DNA from: Anseranas semipalmata
Lineage: Eukaryota; Chordata; Aves; Anseriformes; Anseranatidae
Reading direction: 5' to 3'
NCBI GenBank assembly: GCA_013399115.1
Contig: VXAA01001900.1
Location: forward strand, 33,778-97,777
DNA: 64,000 nt
Positions 49,401 to 61,144 of the stretch are shown here, piece after piece. The notes under the pieces were generated by a model. That model searched no databases. It was not told the origin of the DNA and saw only the letters and a list, made by a program, of their open reading frames with translations. The translations under genes were made by a program, and so were the position numbers. Each line of letters starts with the position of its first letter. Position 1 is the stretch's first letter.

Positions 49401-49428
49401 TTTTTTTGTGTGTGTGTGTGTGTGTGTG
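49401..49428 (+). repeat. T run plus (TG)11 microsatellite
   Basis: T run followed by eleven TG units (49407-49428). Confidence 0.95.
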
Positions 49429-50805
49429 AAATTTATAGAAACTTTGTGTGGGATTCACTTCAAGATTAAGAAACCTTAGATGCTTACAGAAACACGGCTA
49501 CACTTGCATTAAGTTTCCTTGATGATCAGTGGAGATGCAGGACTTGAATAAGCTCCTCATACACATGGATCAAGCACTGTTTAACATGTAAAATGGACCC
49601 TAGCTGCATCAGCAGAGAAAGACTGCAAGTCTCTTCTAGGTCTTGTGTCATAGCCATGCATCTGTCAAAGCCATGTAGATGTCTCAAATATATCTATGCA
49701 TGCACAACTGACTCAAACCCTTAATGTCCTTGAAACCTCTACCATTCTGTCAAATTTAGATTGTTTACAGATTTAAAATACACATGGCTAACAAGATACA
49801 CACACACACAAGATCATAGAGAGTGAATCCCCTGTTCTCCTAGGAAAACACTTTGAAAAATGAACACTGCTCTTTTGGAAGAATGAGTACCTTGAAACTG
49901 TAAGACAATTAATCAAGAACAATGCTGTTAATAGGCTTTTCAGTTCAGGTGTATCCACCGAATAATAATTTTGAAAACAGGTAATTCTAATTTCATTTCC
50001 AGTGAAAGAAGACAGTCGATCCTTATAATCTGATGAAGGTAAGACAAAGAGCATAGGGGAAAGTTTATATGGCTGTAAAAGTCAACGTTCATTTCTGTTT
50101 ATTAGTCTTTGGTAGGTTTGCAGAGTGCACAGAAGTGCACTAATAGATTTATGTAAGGCTGTCAGGGCAGGCAACCTGAGAACCCTGCAGTAATGGAAAA
50201 CTGATCTAGAAAGCAGCTGATAGGGTGTGGAGCAAAGTGCAGGAACTTTGATAATAATAAAAAAAAAAAGAGATAATAGAAATGCTTTAATGTGTGAATA
50301 TGTTTCTGAATAGCATGACACTCTCATGTCAAATATTACTAACTTATGGAGAAAAAAAAACATTTGAGGTGTGCATGGGGGTACAATATCTTATTATGAA
50401 CTTCTGGCGCACTGAAATAGGAGTAGTCACTGTTCCAAACAGTTTACAGACTAACCATGAGATTAAGTATTTTCCTGAAAAGCTGACAGACAGAATGATA
50501 AAATCTGGAATTCCCCTTGACTGAGGGAAGATTTTTCACTAATAAGTGTGTCAAGCTCAAGAACTACTTATTTTGCAATGAAAAGACATGAAACCAGATC
50601 AAAAGGTAAGAAGATATGAAAATCAAATTGAAACAAGCATCCACAGCCTATATTCCTTCTCAAGAACACAAGTTCGGCAGTGGACATGGCTGATATGATT
50701 CACTCTGCTATACAGTAGAATAAGATTGTTTCTGTCAATCTTTTCAAGAGTGAAGCCATTACTTTGTCACAAATGAAACTCCTATGATTTTAGCTTTCTC
50801 TTGTA
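49429..50805. other. AT-rich unique sequence
   Basis: Contains a short (CA)n at 49798-49810 and A-rich runs near 50260 and 50352. No coding signal. Confidence 0.5.
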
Positions 50806-50935
50806 AGTGTTATATAGTGGATAAAACACTGGACAGGGATTTTATTAACTTGTTTTCTAGGCCAGGACACAGAGCAAATCATGTAGCCACTTTAAGTTTT
50901 CGTATGCTTGTTTGAAAGCACTTTGAGATCTAAGG
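50806..50935 (+). repeat. Probable ancient MIR-like SINE
   Basis: ATAGTGGATAAAACACTGGA, then GAGCAAATCATGTAGCCACT and a 3' AAAGCACTTTGAGATCTAAG follow the MIR order: the AGTGGTTAAGAGCA start, the CAAGTCACTTAACC core end, and the AAAGCGCTTTGAGATCC tail seen in reptile MIR-type elements. Both ends being present makes this the best of the three MIR-like calls. Confidence 0.45.
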
Positions 50936-52878
50936 ACAAATAGTAAAAGAGTAGAGAATATCATTTTTTATTGCCACTAACTCTTAACTTACCTTTTCAT
51001 ATGTAAAACAGTATCTGATACCTGAGATTACTGTTCTCCACAGTGTGTATTGATGACCATCCTTTCCACTTCTGTCGACGTTAAACACTACACTGGAGAA
51101 AACCTTTATTACTTTGTGTTGCTTTAGTAAGAGTTAAGCTTTATTTAGTTTTTCCATCATTTTCCCTCTCTGTGCCAGTGTCAGCAGGAACACTGAAACC
51201 CTCCTGGCTGATCAGCGTGTTTATTTAAGTTGTTTCCAAATAGATTTTTTTTTAAATAGAAAATTAACACGAACTAAAGGAAAACAGAATACAAGTTACT
51301 GCACCTACCCTAAGTTATTACTGGAAAAAAAAAGTTACTGTGGCATAAATTACTATTTTTCCTTCACTGCAAACAGTTTCAGTTTGTCCCCATGTATTCT
51401 GAGCTCCAGCAAGTAACTAGAATCTTTTTGCTTTGTAGTTTAACTGGTAAAAATAAAGTAGCACAGTAGCTTGAGGAACTAATATCTGTGCTGAATGCAC
51501 AAAGAAACACATACAATTATGAAAACATGTTCATTTTCTCCTTATTTGCTGGAAAATACTGAATATTGAAAAACTTTGACCTCAGGATCTGATTTGCTGG
51601 AACTGGGCAGAGAGGATAGAAAAAGTCCACAGGGCTGGTTTTCCCTCTAAACCATCCTTTGCAACTTCACGAGAAATTGAAATGAACCTAGCAACATTAT
51701 TCATAAGGTGAAAATTAAGGGAACATATGGAATTTGGAACAATAGTTTGTTTGAGAGAATATTTTGGAAGTGAAAGGAAATCTACAAGCTGAGAGAATGG
51801 ATGTTGCAACTGAATATTAAGAGGCTCTTGGCTGCATTTCTCGACATTAGCCCAACCATGAGGCACAGAGGAGGAAATAACGAGAAGTTAGTATGAGATC
51901 ATGGAGGTGTGACAGCCTTCTCAGACAGAGGAAGAGGACCAGCATCGGCTGCCTGTTCTGGGAGGAGTACAGGGGCCTGAAAAAACTACTCATACAGGGT
52001 TTTTCACACTTCTAAAAAAAAAAAAAAAGTGAGACTAGTACTGTAAAACTGCAGGCTTCCCAGGTTAAGATGGAGGCTATAACTAACTGTAAGCCTTTTT
52101 TCTTTCTAGTATTATAAGATTTTGTCACTGTTGTTGCTCTTGATCATTGAGATTTTAATAGAAGCACTCAGTTCTAAGTCCCAACTCTAAACTACTGAAG
52201 TATATATGGAAATATTGTTTCCTGAACTCGTATCATGTCTATGAAAATAAATAAAAAGAAGACTGTAGGTCCTCCCCCAGAACATTGGAAAGGATTAAAT
52301 ATGTCTCTAAAGAAAGAAGATGCTCTGCTATAAAGAGGTATGCAATGCATACAACTAGCAATAGAATGAAGGAGGCAGGCATGTAACGCAAGAAATACTA
52401 CAGGCCTGAGTGTTTAGTCTTGAATCAAATTAATGAAGTACTGTCTGTTCCAGAAGTTTCACTGATTTCCATGGATGAAAAAGTAGTCCTTAAATTCATA
52501 AATCTCTTTTGTTGGCTGGTTAGGTCTGCACTGTTGTCCAATTTGCCCCTGGAATTTGCACCAAGAGAGTTAGAAGGGATATAGGAACTGTAATTCCCCG
52601 CCAAAACCCGACTGTATCACAGTAATACGCAACGGTATGCTAGCTTCTACAACATTTGGCACTTCTATCCAAAATTGCAACATAATGTCAAGAACTTGTA
52701 ACATAGAGATGGAGAAACACCAGCCAATGCAAACACAAGCTATGAGAAAAATGTAACATTGCAGTGTACATTCTGTCAACCCAGCATGTACCCAAAATGT
52801 GATTTCATTCTTCTGAAAAAAGAAAGGATGGAAAATGTATCCAATCTCACATAGTCCTTTGCAACCAGGATAGCTTCT
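50936..52878. other. AT-rich unique sequence
   Basis: A poly-A of thirteen to fifteen bases lies near 52014-52028. The longest frame (94 codons, minus, 51582-51866) is unremarkable. Confidence 0.5.
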
Positions 52879-53143
52879 CTTTCCTTTCCTTTTTCCTTTC
52901 CTTTTTCCTTTCCTTTTTCCTTTCCTTTTTCCTTTCCTTTNCTTTCCTTTCCTTTCCTTTCCTTTCCTTTCCTTTCCTTTCCTTTCCTTTCCTTTCCTTT
53001 CCTTTCCTTTCCTTTCCTTTCCTTTCCTTTCCTTTCCTTTCCTTTCCTTTCCTTTCCTTTCCTTTCCTTTCCTTTCCTTTCCTTTCCTTTCCTTTCCTTT
53101 CCTTTCCTTTCCTTTCCTTTCCTTTCCTTTCCTTTCCTTTCCT
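52879..53143 (+). repeat. Pyrimidine array: 12-base units then (CCTTT)~40, with one N
   Basis: The left part (to 52940) repeats a 12-base unit, CCTTTCC plus TTTTT. After the N at 52941 the rest is pure CCTTT for about 200 bases without one variant. A long Lys/Gly/Arg/Glu frame on the minus strand is an artefact. The array may be longer in the real genome. Confidence 0.95.
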
Positions 53144-54076
53144 ATTTTTACATTTTTTGCATATATAAGTATCTTGATTTTTCATGTAAGAAGCTTCCAA
53201 GGTTAGTACTGCTCTCCTGTTGATCCTGATAGCTCTAGCAGCTATTATCAGAAGAACTTTTTGATTCCAGGAGACTCAGGACATGATTTCTTAGACTACT
53301 TCATCTGAGCCACAAGGATCAAAGTGATAAAAAAGAATGGACTCTCTCAATATTTTTAAAGCATGATCCCTTCTCAGCAGTTAGTGGAGAACATCTAAAA
53401 TTGGAAAAATCCAAGCTTCCTGTCTGGCTATATATGTGCATGTCATACCATTTCCTACTTCTGATGTAAGTGTATCAATTCCTTAAGCAGCCTTTAAAAC
53501 TAGCGCGCTGTCTAGAAAATGGTATTTTTTTTCTTTTAAAAGTTTTTCTTTTCCAGCTGTTACATCTGTTTATTTTTTTATCCAAGTTAAGAATTCTGGT
53601 TCACTTTCAAAATTAAATATATATATATATATTATGAAATGATTCTTCATATAAAGATCAAGGCCTAAAATAGATGTTAAAGTGATATTGAGAGAATTCT
53701 GGTGAACTGTGACAAACCATGTCTTACAGAAAGTGTGTTGGGCGTTAAATAAATAAATAAATAAAGCGACGTAAACTACAAAAAAAAAAAAAAAAAAAAA
53801 AGAGGTTTTTGAAAAACATCTTTTAAAATTTACAAGAAAATGTATATTGTGTTAAACCTTATGGAGTAAAATCCATTGTTGTGCAGAGCTAATACTTAAA
53901 TTACACAATGAAAAGCCCTAGTTCAAACCCCATATGAGATTTAAGATGCAGTTATCAGAAACATTGGCATCCTAGAAGCAATGGCACATTGAAGCAACTA
54001 CATCGGAGAATATAAGAGAAAGGGGACTACCCACGTGATATAGAACTACCATTTCTTACATTTTATCTTTGTATTT
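53144..54076. other. AT-rich unique sequence
   Basis: Contains (AT)n at 53617-53633 and an AAAT array with poly-A (listed). No gene. Confidence 0.5.
53746..53801 (+). repeat. (AAAT)5 followed by A22
   Basis: AAATAAATAAATAAATAAAG, then fifteen bases and twenty-two A (53780-53801). An AATAAA lies at transcript-like spacing before the A run, but it is part of the tetranucleotide array, so a retrocopy call is not justified. Confidence 0.85.
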
Positions 54077-54198
54077 AAAAGAAAGAAAGGAAGAAAGGAA
54101 GAAGGAAAGAAGGAAAGAAGGAAAGAAGGAAAGAAGGAAAGAAGGAAAGAAAGAAGGAAAGAAGGAAAGAAAGAAGGAAAGAAGGAAAGAAAGAAAGA
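54077..54198 (+). repeat. Polypurine (GAAA/GGAAA)n array
   Basis: About 120 bases of GAAA, GGAAA and GAAGGAAA units with no pyrimidine. The Phe/Leu/Pro-rich minus-strand frame is an artefact. Confidence 0.95.
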
Positions 54199-57100
54199 TT
54201 TTGAAGGAATAAAGTAAAATAAGTCAAGAAAAAATTCTAGCAACTTAACCCCACAAAAGAACAAAAATCAACAGAAAAATTCTTACAAGTAAGATAAAAA
54301 TCATAATACCTTTTTAGAAAATCTCTTAATTAGAAAAAGCTAATAAATGTGGAAAAGAAAATAATGAGTTAAAAATGTAATTTCTTATACGTTTGAGATT
54401 AAGTACTCTAAATTCACCTAGTGATTTCTGGAGTATCTGGATTAAATAATTAAAGTATTTCTGAGCATCCTGGTTGATTTCTATATACATCTCCTGCAAG
54501 TCAGAAAAAATTGTGCAAGAGCAGAATTAAATCACACGGTAATCCATCAACAGTCCAGTTACAAATGTGATTCCAGCATGCAGCTAAGATCTGACCTACA
54601 TAATAAGGTTTACTTGGGATCCAGAAAGCTTCACACAAGTGGATTGTCACTTTAGGATTTGCCCTTTACTACAGTTCGATTTTTCTTTGTGTCCTCCTCA
54701 CTGGCACATAATTTCTCCCTGTAGCTGAAAGGGTGCTTTGGCTGCACAATGTTCAACACACACACACAGAGAACATCTGTGGTAAGCCTCCAGGCATTAA
54801 AATATTTGGGTGGAGATAAGTCAATTGTACATCTGAGTGAGTAATTTCTGCCCTGGCATAGGGATTTGCCTTCCTTTGAACACTGAAAGGAGCTATGCGA
54901 CTTTTAACCTGGACTGAACTTTAAAGAGGTGCTGACGCATACTGGAAAACCTTACAAAACCTTATATAGAAATAATTCTGCTTGTGTCTTATTATCTCTT
55001 CACATGTATCATTAAGCAGAACAGTTCAATCTAAAATATGTAGCATAGAGTTCTTCCAGTCAGAGAAGTAAAGCAACAGGCACTTTAAATGTTACATATG
55101 TAAGCATTAATAGGAAATGATCATTGTTTTCATTTTTTGCATTGGCTCCCAAAGAGTCTTTCCTTGCTGATAAAACCAGCATTAAATGAGATTTATGGCA
55201 CAAAAGTATAGCTTTATTGCTTCAAATACCTCCCGTTTTGTCCCAATACCTACAAAAACTTGGCAGCTTAAGCACTGAGAGCATTGTCTACAGGGCTGAC
55301 TAATATTTATCCCATTGTTTCATTGTACTTTCCATCTTCTTTGTTCTTAATAGCTCACTTTTCCATACTTAGACCATAAAGTCTTTGGCCAAAGGCCATA
55401 TTTTTATTCTGTGTTTGTCTTGATCCAGGCATGCGAAGCTCTATTAAAACAAACAAAAAAACTACAAGTGTGCAATAACTAAAAGCAGAACTAATATTGC
55501 ATTTTTCACCAAACAAATGGTAGAATTAATTTGCTTCAGACACATTTGTGAACTGGGTTTTGTCAAGGTCTAAGTTGCACATAGAAGCCTTTATTTATTT
55601 TAACTGTGTATGTCTAATTAGTAACACAGCAACTGCTTTCCCATTCAAGGACCTAGGTAGAAACTTCATGAGTTGTATTTTTCATTCTTGTGGTGAGATG
55701 CACATTTACTCAGCTAAGAGGAGTTAGAAAGCTGATGCCATCAACAAGCATGGCACTTGCTCTTGGGTCATATTATACAGTTATGTAACTGCACTAATCC
55801 CTTTTCTCCCTAGATTTAGAAGAGTATCTACCCTTGCTCTTCTCTCAGTGTGATTTGGGCACCTGCCATAAAACAATGTCTGTAGTGTACAGATACATCC
55901 ACTATAAAGTTAAAATAAAGACTCACTAAAGGAGTTGTACAAAGCACACCCCCATCTATCTGAATTAAATGGGGAGACATGGTAAAAGAAGTAGGTTTTA
56001 ATCCAATGTCTTTGATTCTTTAGCAAGATTCCATCACTACTTTTCTATTTGAATTTCTCCCCATGGAAAGGCACTATGTTATTTTCTTTAAAGACAGTCC
56101 TTAAATCTTTCTGAACATAATGGCCTAAGTATTCATTCTAATTTGACTAGTAGTCCCAATATAAGACCTGTCACAGAATTTCTTCCTCAAAGTAGAGTTA
56201 CAGACATAGTTGTTAGGTTGGAGTAGTTCTGAATAACTTTTTAAGAAAACTTCAGGTAACATAGACACATGTATACCAAGATGAGAAAATGATGGGTTTT
56301 GGGTGTAACGGCATTTAGCATGAGGCCTCGTACAGTAAGTAATTGCACGACCGATGTCTGACACTTAAATATATCTTGAAGTTCATTACTTATTGCACTA
56401 AGATAGAGAAAACTATTCCATTGAGAGCTGTAGAGGTTTAGAGCTTTGCAAATAAGGCACTGTCTACTTAAGGGGGTCATATTAGTAATCCAGTTTTGAA
56501 AATATTGGTCTTAGCCAATTGATAGGTTATGGTAATTAATGTACTAAGAACTATTAAATAAGTGTAATATGGAAAGAAGGAAAGGAATATTTTTTTTAAA
56601 ACAGTACATTTTCATACGCAGATGTAGAACAATGTATTATTTTGTATTGTTTGAAAAATACTGTGTGATCAGATAATTCAAGGCAAACGTTGCCTAGACA
56701 CACTGGTTTGTTCATAGGATCTAAACTCTGGCATTCACATTAGAGTTTAACTCTGTGAACTTGACATTCCTTTGTATGGAATACATACAAATACAGATGG
56801 CCTTAATACTGTAACATAGTACTGTACATTGGAACAAGTGATTTAGCAAATTTAGCAAACATATTCTTTCAATTAAATAGAAACTAAAAAAAAAAAAAAA
56901 AATTTGCAAGGTATTTGACCTCTATTGAATTACATGATTGATACCCTTGCATAAATATATTTCAAAATTTATGGCCCACTCCAGCAGAAAATATCCACAG
57001 TCTTCCGGGTCACTGAAACCCTGCTGGCTGCAGAGGAAGCCAAGGGTGTGGGAGGAGAGAAAGAAAGAATGTTAATGGTTAGAGGCTGCAAGGCTTGTCT

Positions 57101-57771
57101 TGAAGGAAAATTCTTACTTCTACCCTGTGCCAATGTCTTTAGCCCCCTGTTTTTATTAGTTCAGAATATTTGTCTCCACCATATCCTCTACACTAGAGAC
57201 TACAAACCTGCACGTGTATAAGCAGACTACAGGACACAGTAATTGTTCTGGAGTGGACTGGGGGAATAGAGGGGAAGAAAGGATGTCTACTGGAAACAGG
57301 AAGTGTGAAAATACCCTGAGTTTGTTCCCAAGCTTTTTGGTTTGATTTGTTCCTTTGTCAAACATCAAATGCATAGCATGGGCTGTTAGGTCTGAACGTT
57401 GAGGCCTTCTTCCATAAGCAGTTAATCATATTCTTACCTGACACCTACATGAGAGTGCTCCAGTGCTCTGTTGTGTTGGGCACCTGGTTTTGGTTTGATA
57501 CAATGGGAAACAGAATTCTTTGATCAGTAGAGTGACTGGTTTTCTGTTCCTTGTCCGACAGGAAAATAGTGGCTTCTAACTGATTTTCAGCCAAGCTGTC
57601 CAGAAGGCTGACCACCTTCCCTGGGACTGTTTGCTGGACCAAGGTTAGATTACGCAACCAACTGCAAAACCTTGTTTTGGTGACAAGATTTTCACCCTTT
57701 TTATTCTGAGAACATACAGAGTTTTTTTCAGCTCAATGCTACTACCAAGCTTTTCACTGAAGCGAGTCTGA
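54199..57771. other. AT-rich unique sequence
   Basis: A poly-A of about seventeen lies at 56886-56901. A 70-codon minus-strand frame (57445-57657) has plausible composition (VVSLLDSLAENQLEATIFLS) but no recognised relative and no splice context. Confidence 0.5.
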
Positions 57772-57850
57772 CTTCAGGTCAGAAAAGACCATTATGTAGA
57801 CTTGGTCTGACTAATCCATGCCACAGAACTGCATCACTACGATTCCTTTC
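57772..57850 (-). mobile_element. Ancient CR1/L3-type LINE 3' fragment
   Basis: CAGGTCAGAAAAGACCATTA, then a TTGGTCTGACTAATCCATGC block and CCACAGAACTGCATCAC match the reverse-strand 3' pattern of an amniote-wide CR1/L3 group (GGACCATTATGATCATCTAG, then TCTGAC, and GCCATAGAACTTCACC). It is older than the other CR1 ends here, which implies the surrounding sequence predates the bird radiation. Confidence 0.55.
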
Positions 57851-58921
57851 CCAAACTTCTGTTTGGTTGATGAAGTTTCTCAACAGCAACACTCAACTAT
57901 CCAGTTCAAGGTCCCGTCTCCTTTTCTTACAGTTCATCTAAATCACTGTCCTGAAAAAAAAAAAAAAAAGGCTGCCTAGCAGCCAAGTTGGAGAATTCAC
58001 ATAAAAGGGAAAGTAAATGTCCTCCTCTATGAATTCATTCAAAATATTTGATTTTTTTTTATTTTGAAATAATGCAAAGTTTAAAGGAGAAATAATTTTG
58101 TTGGGTTTACTGAATGCTCTATGAGGACAGAGGACAGGTGAAATATTATAATGCCAATGTTTTATAGTAACAAGTAAAATGAAAGGCTCATAATTTAGTC
58201 TATTTAATTCCTTAGGACCTCGTTCAGGAAAAGAAAAATCTTTGATTTCTGCATTACAGAATTGAAGTAGCAAATATATTTTTTTTCTATGAACCTTATG
58301 CAGTGTGAAAGCCCAACAGTTCTTTGAAAACACACTGTATATTTGTATTACACATAACAGCCATCTGTGATCTCATGTTAAGAAACAGTTCAAAATAGAT
58401 CATATGTTGAATACTTACAATCTTACTAGTAATCGTTAGATATAATGTTGAAAATATTTATTCAGCAACTTCCACATTTAGTTATAGATGCTATCATCAT
58501 ATAGCAGCAGCAGCCCAACAGTAAAAAGATGTGATCTAGGCTCTGCTATACTATGAGTAGGTCTCAATCTCAATAATTTTTGTTCAGAGAGCAAGCCGAG
58601 AAAACTAGGTCAAGTGGAAGCTGGAAGCACCAGAAATCTCAGAACAAAGACTGTTCTTACAAATGCTTCATCCAAAACAAACTTTGGAATTTTTCTAGAT
58701 TTGCCCATTGGTATCCTCCCGCTATGATAGGACTAATTATTTACGATGAATATGATATGACTAATTGTTATCACTGCTATTCAATACCACTGTTACTGTA
58801 GCCACAAATAATTTATTTACTTTACAATATTAATAAAAAGACTACAGATCCTACAGTTTTACATGCACGAGCTATGCCAGCTGAAGACTTTAATACTCCT
58901 GGCTCCCTGTCACTGCCCACC
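57851..58921. other. AT-rich unique sequence
   Basis: Holds a poly-A (57953-57969) at the start of a 131-codon minus-strand frame (57938-58333) that I regard as chance. Confidence 0.5.
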
Positions 58922-59087
58922 ACCTGAAGGTTACTGCCTCACATCTCTGCCAGCAGGCAGGAACCTCTCTCTTTAATACACTTCTGGCAAAGTTGGTAGG
59001 ATGAACTCAAGCAACCTTTTGCAGCTGGCCTTACCAGAAGTGTATTAGTGACCAACATGATGCCATCTGCCAGTAGAGCTTCAGGGT
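58922..59087. repeat. Long imperfect inverted repeat with a perfect 14-bp core
   Basis: TAATACACTTCTGG (58974-58987) and CCAGAAGTGTATTA (59034-59047) are perfect reverse complements 46 bases apart. Outside them, CCTGAAGGTTACTG (58923) faces a sequence whose complement reads CCTGAAGCTCTACTGG (about 59069-59084). Inside, GCAAAG-TTGG faces a complement reading GCAAAAGGTTG. The whole could fold into one hairpin of about 165 bases, like a MITE. No target-site duplication was identified. Confidence 0.75.
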
Positions 59088-60599
59088 CATTAACTTCCTA
59101 CAGAAGAGTAGTACTAACATTTGCAATGACTATGACTTTGTGAAGTAAATTTCTATCCCTGGACTGGGAATATAGTCTAATAATAGACTTGATGAAATAA
59201 GAGATTGGCAAGTAAATGAGGAGTGAGAGCAAATTGCTGAATGAGGGTAAGAGTAGACAGAGTCTCCCATTCCATTTCTTAATATTGGTAAGTAACCTAT
59301 TTCTACCCAAAATGAAAAACTGCTATCATCAACAGAAAACCAACACCCAAATATCAGAAAACACTTTCAAGTTTACTTTCCAAATCCTTTTTTTCCTTAA
59401 AATAAAAATTCTCACTATCCTACTGCATTTATATCCAGCACTGTGTGAAGAGATACAGGCTAGAGTGGTCTTCCACTGACTTAGTGTCATCTGCAGTCAC
59501 TTCACATTGAAGTCCTACTTCATCTCTACTTGGAAAATCGATTAACTTCAGATCTTACGTATGCATAGTCTTTTGAGAAAATATGATGCTGAAAGAGAGA
59601 ATGACCAAGTAGCATAGCACTTCCAGTTTTTTTTTTTGCCAAATCAGTGAACCTGTGACTGGCATTTGAAAGGACTTCTGGTATAAAATGATGAAGTGTT
59701 GCCTCTTAAGGGAAGGGGAAGGAAATAGATAGAAATTCTACCTTGTTCATATAAGAGTGGTATATTACTTTGGACTTGATTCAGCAGGCATGGGACTCTT
59801 CTGTGGAAATAGCAGTTAACTATATGCAAGAAGGAGAATTTAAAATGATGTGTAAAGCTCTGGAAAATAACTCCAGTTCTTGTTATTCTCATTGGTACTT
59901 GTTATGATCATTGGTATACAGACTGGCTCTGTTATAAGCATTGGAACACGCACTACTTCACTCAAGACAGAGCTCATAGGTAATTATTGCTCATATAGTA
60001 ACACCAGCACTGTCTTTCTTGTTGTTATGAGCAAGCTGACAACTGATCACATAATAACCTGGAAGGTGTCACTCAGTGGCCTCCAGTGCAGGAAGTAATC
60101 TGCTGCCAGGGTCAGATGTGAGAAGAAAATATGTTAGAGATAGAAGCATGGAAAAAATGACAGTCCCAAAGCTGTAGAAGGGTGAGCATTGCATCTTTCG
60201 GATCTAACATAGCTTTCAAAATATCAGTTTATTGCAGGAAAACAAATAAATCATTTCCCTGAGAATGTTTCCGCTGCATTTATCTTTGAGTAAACTTAAT
60301 ATCTTTCTTTCCTATTAAAAATAATAATTATTATAAAAATGTTTTCTTTTAACATAATGACAGGACGGGAAAAATAGGATCTGTACTTAAGTTTTAGCAG
60401 AAACGTAGCATAGTAACATTCAGGGCTATTTATCATAGCATTGTTTAATTGGGGACACGAGGAGAAACTTAAACCACAGATAAGAAAATAATTTGAAGAG
60501 GATTAAATTTTATAAAAGCTATAAAATAAGGAAAAAGTGAAGTAATTCAATAATTTAAATATAAGAAATATTTTATTACTGATTAACTGAAAACTGGAG
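59088..60599. other. AT-rich unique sequence
   Basis: No gene or repeat family recognised. Confidence 0.5.
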
Positions 60600-60890
60600 A
60601 TGCCCCAAATTAATAAGTGAGGCTATCCTCGAACTGATCTAACAACCCTATGTAAATGACAGTAATGGGACAACTGATAACCATCATCTGGATTGACATA
60701 TCATGGCTTGAAACGGGGATCTGTAGAGCTCTGGGTGAACTATCATTTAATCCACTGAGCTGTAGTAAATAGCCTCAAATAGAAGCCGTGTTACCGCTGA
60801 TACTCTTGAATACATTAATCTTGTTAATCGCTGCAGATTTATGAGTGCTGGGCTATGAGATAATATTTCAGTATTGGTCACTCCAGCACA
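60600..60890. other. CpG-retaining stretch, possible conserved non-coding element
   Basis: CpG dinucleotides survive at about 60629, 60715, 60786, 60794 and 60828 in otherwise CpG-depleted DNA. The stretch also carries homeodomain/POU/MEIS-like words (TTAATAAG, ATGTAAATGACAG, TTAATCGCTGCAG). This pattern is common in developmental enhancers; function is inference. Confidence 0.2.
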
Positions 60891-60920
60891 AATCTGATTC
60901 AACACTGTTTACTTGCCTTT

Positions 60921-60969
60921 CTGAGAAGTATTCTTCTCAGACTTTTGTGAAAAGTGACTTTTGTGAAAA
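60921..60969 (+). repeat. Hairpin and short tandem duplication next to CR1
   Basis: CTGAGAAG/CTTCTCAG form an 8-bp stem with a 4-base loop (60921-60940). GACTTTTGTGAAAA then occurs twice with a 16-base period (60940-60953 and 60956-60969). An (AAAC)n run follows. Confidence 0.85.
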
Positions 60970-61004
60970 ACAAACAAACAAATAAACAAAAGCCCTTCCT
61001 CTCT

Positions 61005-61144
61005 GAAAGCTTAGCTTCAAAACCCACCTGGACACGTTCCTGTGTGACCTGATCTAGGTGTTCCTGCTCCGGCAGGAGGATTGGACTAGATGATCTTTCA
61101 AGTTCCCTTCCAATCCCTAACATTCTGTGTGATTCTGTGATTCT
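61005..61144 (+). mobile_element. CR1 LINE 3' end
   Basis: AAAACCCACCTGGACACGTT, CTGTGTGACCTGATCTAGGT, TTGGACTAGATGATCTTTCA, CCCTTCCAATCCC and the tail CATTCTGTGTGATTCTGTGA make a clear CR1 3' end of about 140 bases, with the octamer-like ATTCTGTG tail. It is 5'-truncated with no coding remains. A 106-codon minus-strand frame over it is an artefact. Confidence 0.95.

Noticed and set aside
52847..53200. 117-codon Lys/Gly/Glu/Arg repeat protein on the minus strand
   Set aside because: It is a translation of the (CCTTT)n array and crosses an N.
53746..53801. AATAAA plus A22 as a retrocopy end
   Set aside because: The AATAAA is part of an AAAT tetranucleotide array and nothing transcript-like precedes it.
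57445..57657. 70-codon minus-strand frame with protein-like composition
   Set aside because: I considered an endogenous retrovirus or exon relic, but recognised no family and saw no flanking retroviral features or splice sites.
57938..58333. 131-codon minus-strand frame
   Set aside because: Ends through a poly-A/poly-Phe stretch; no recognisable motif.
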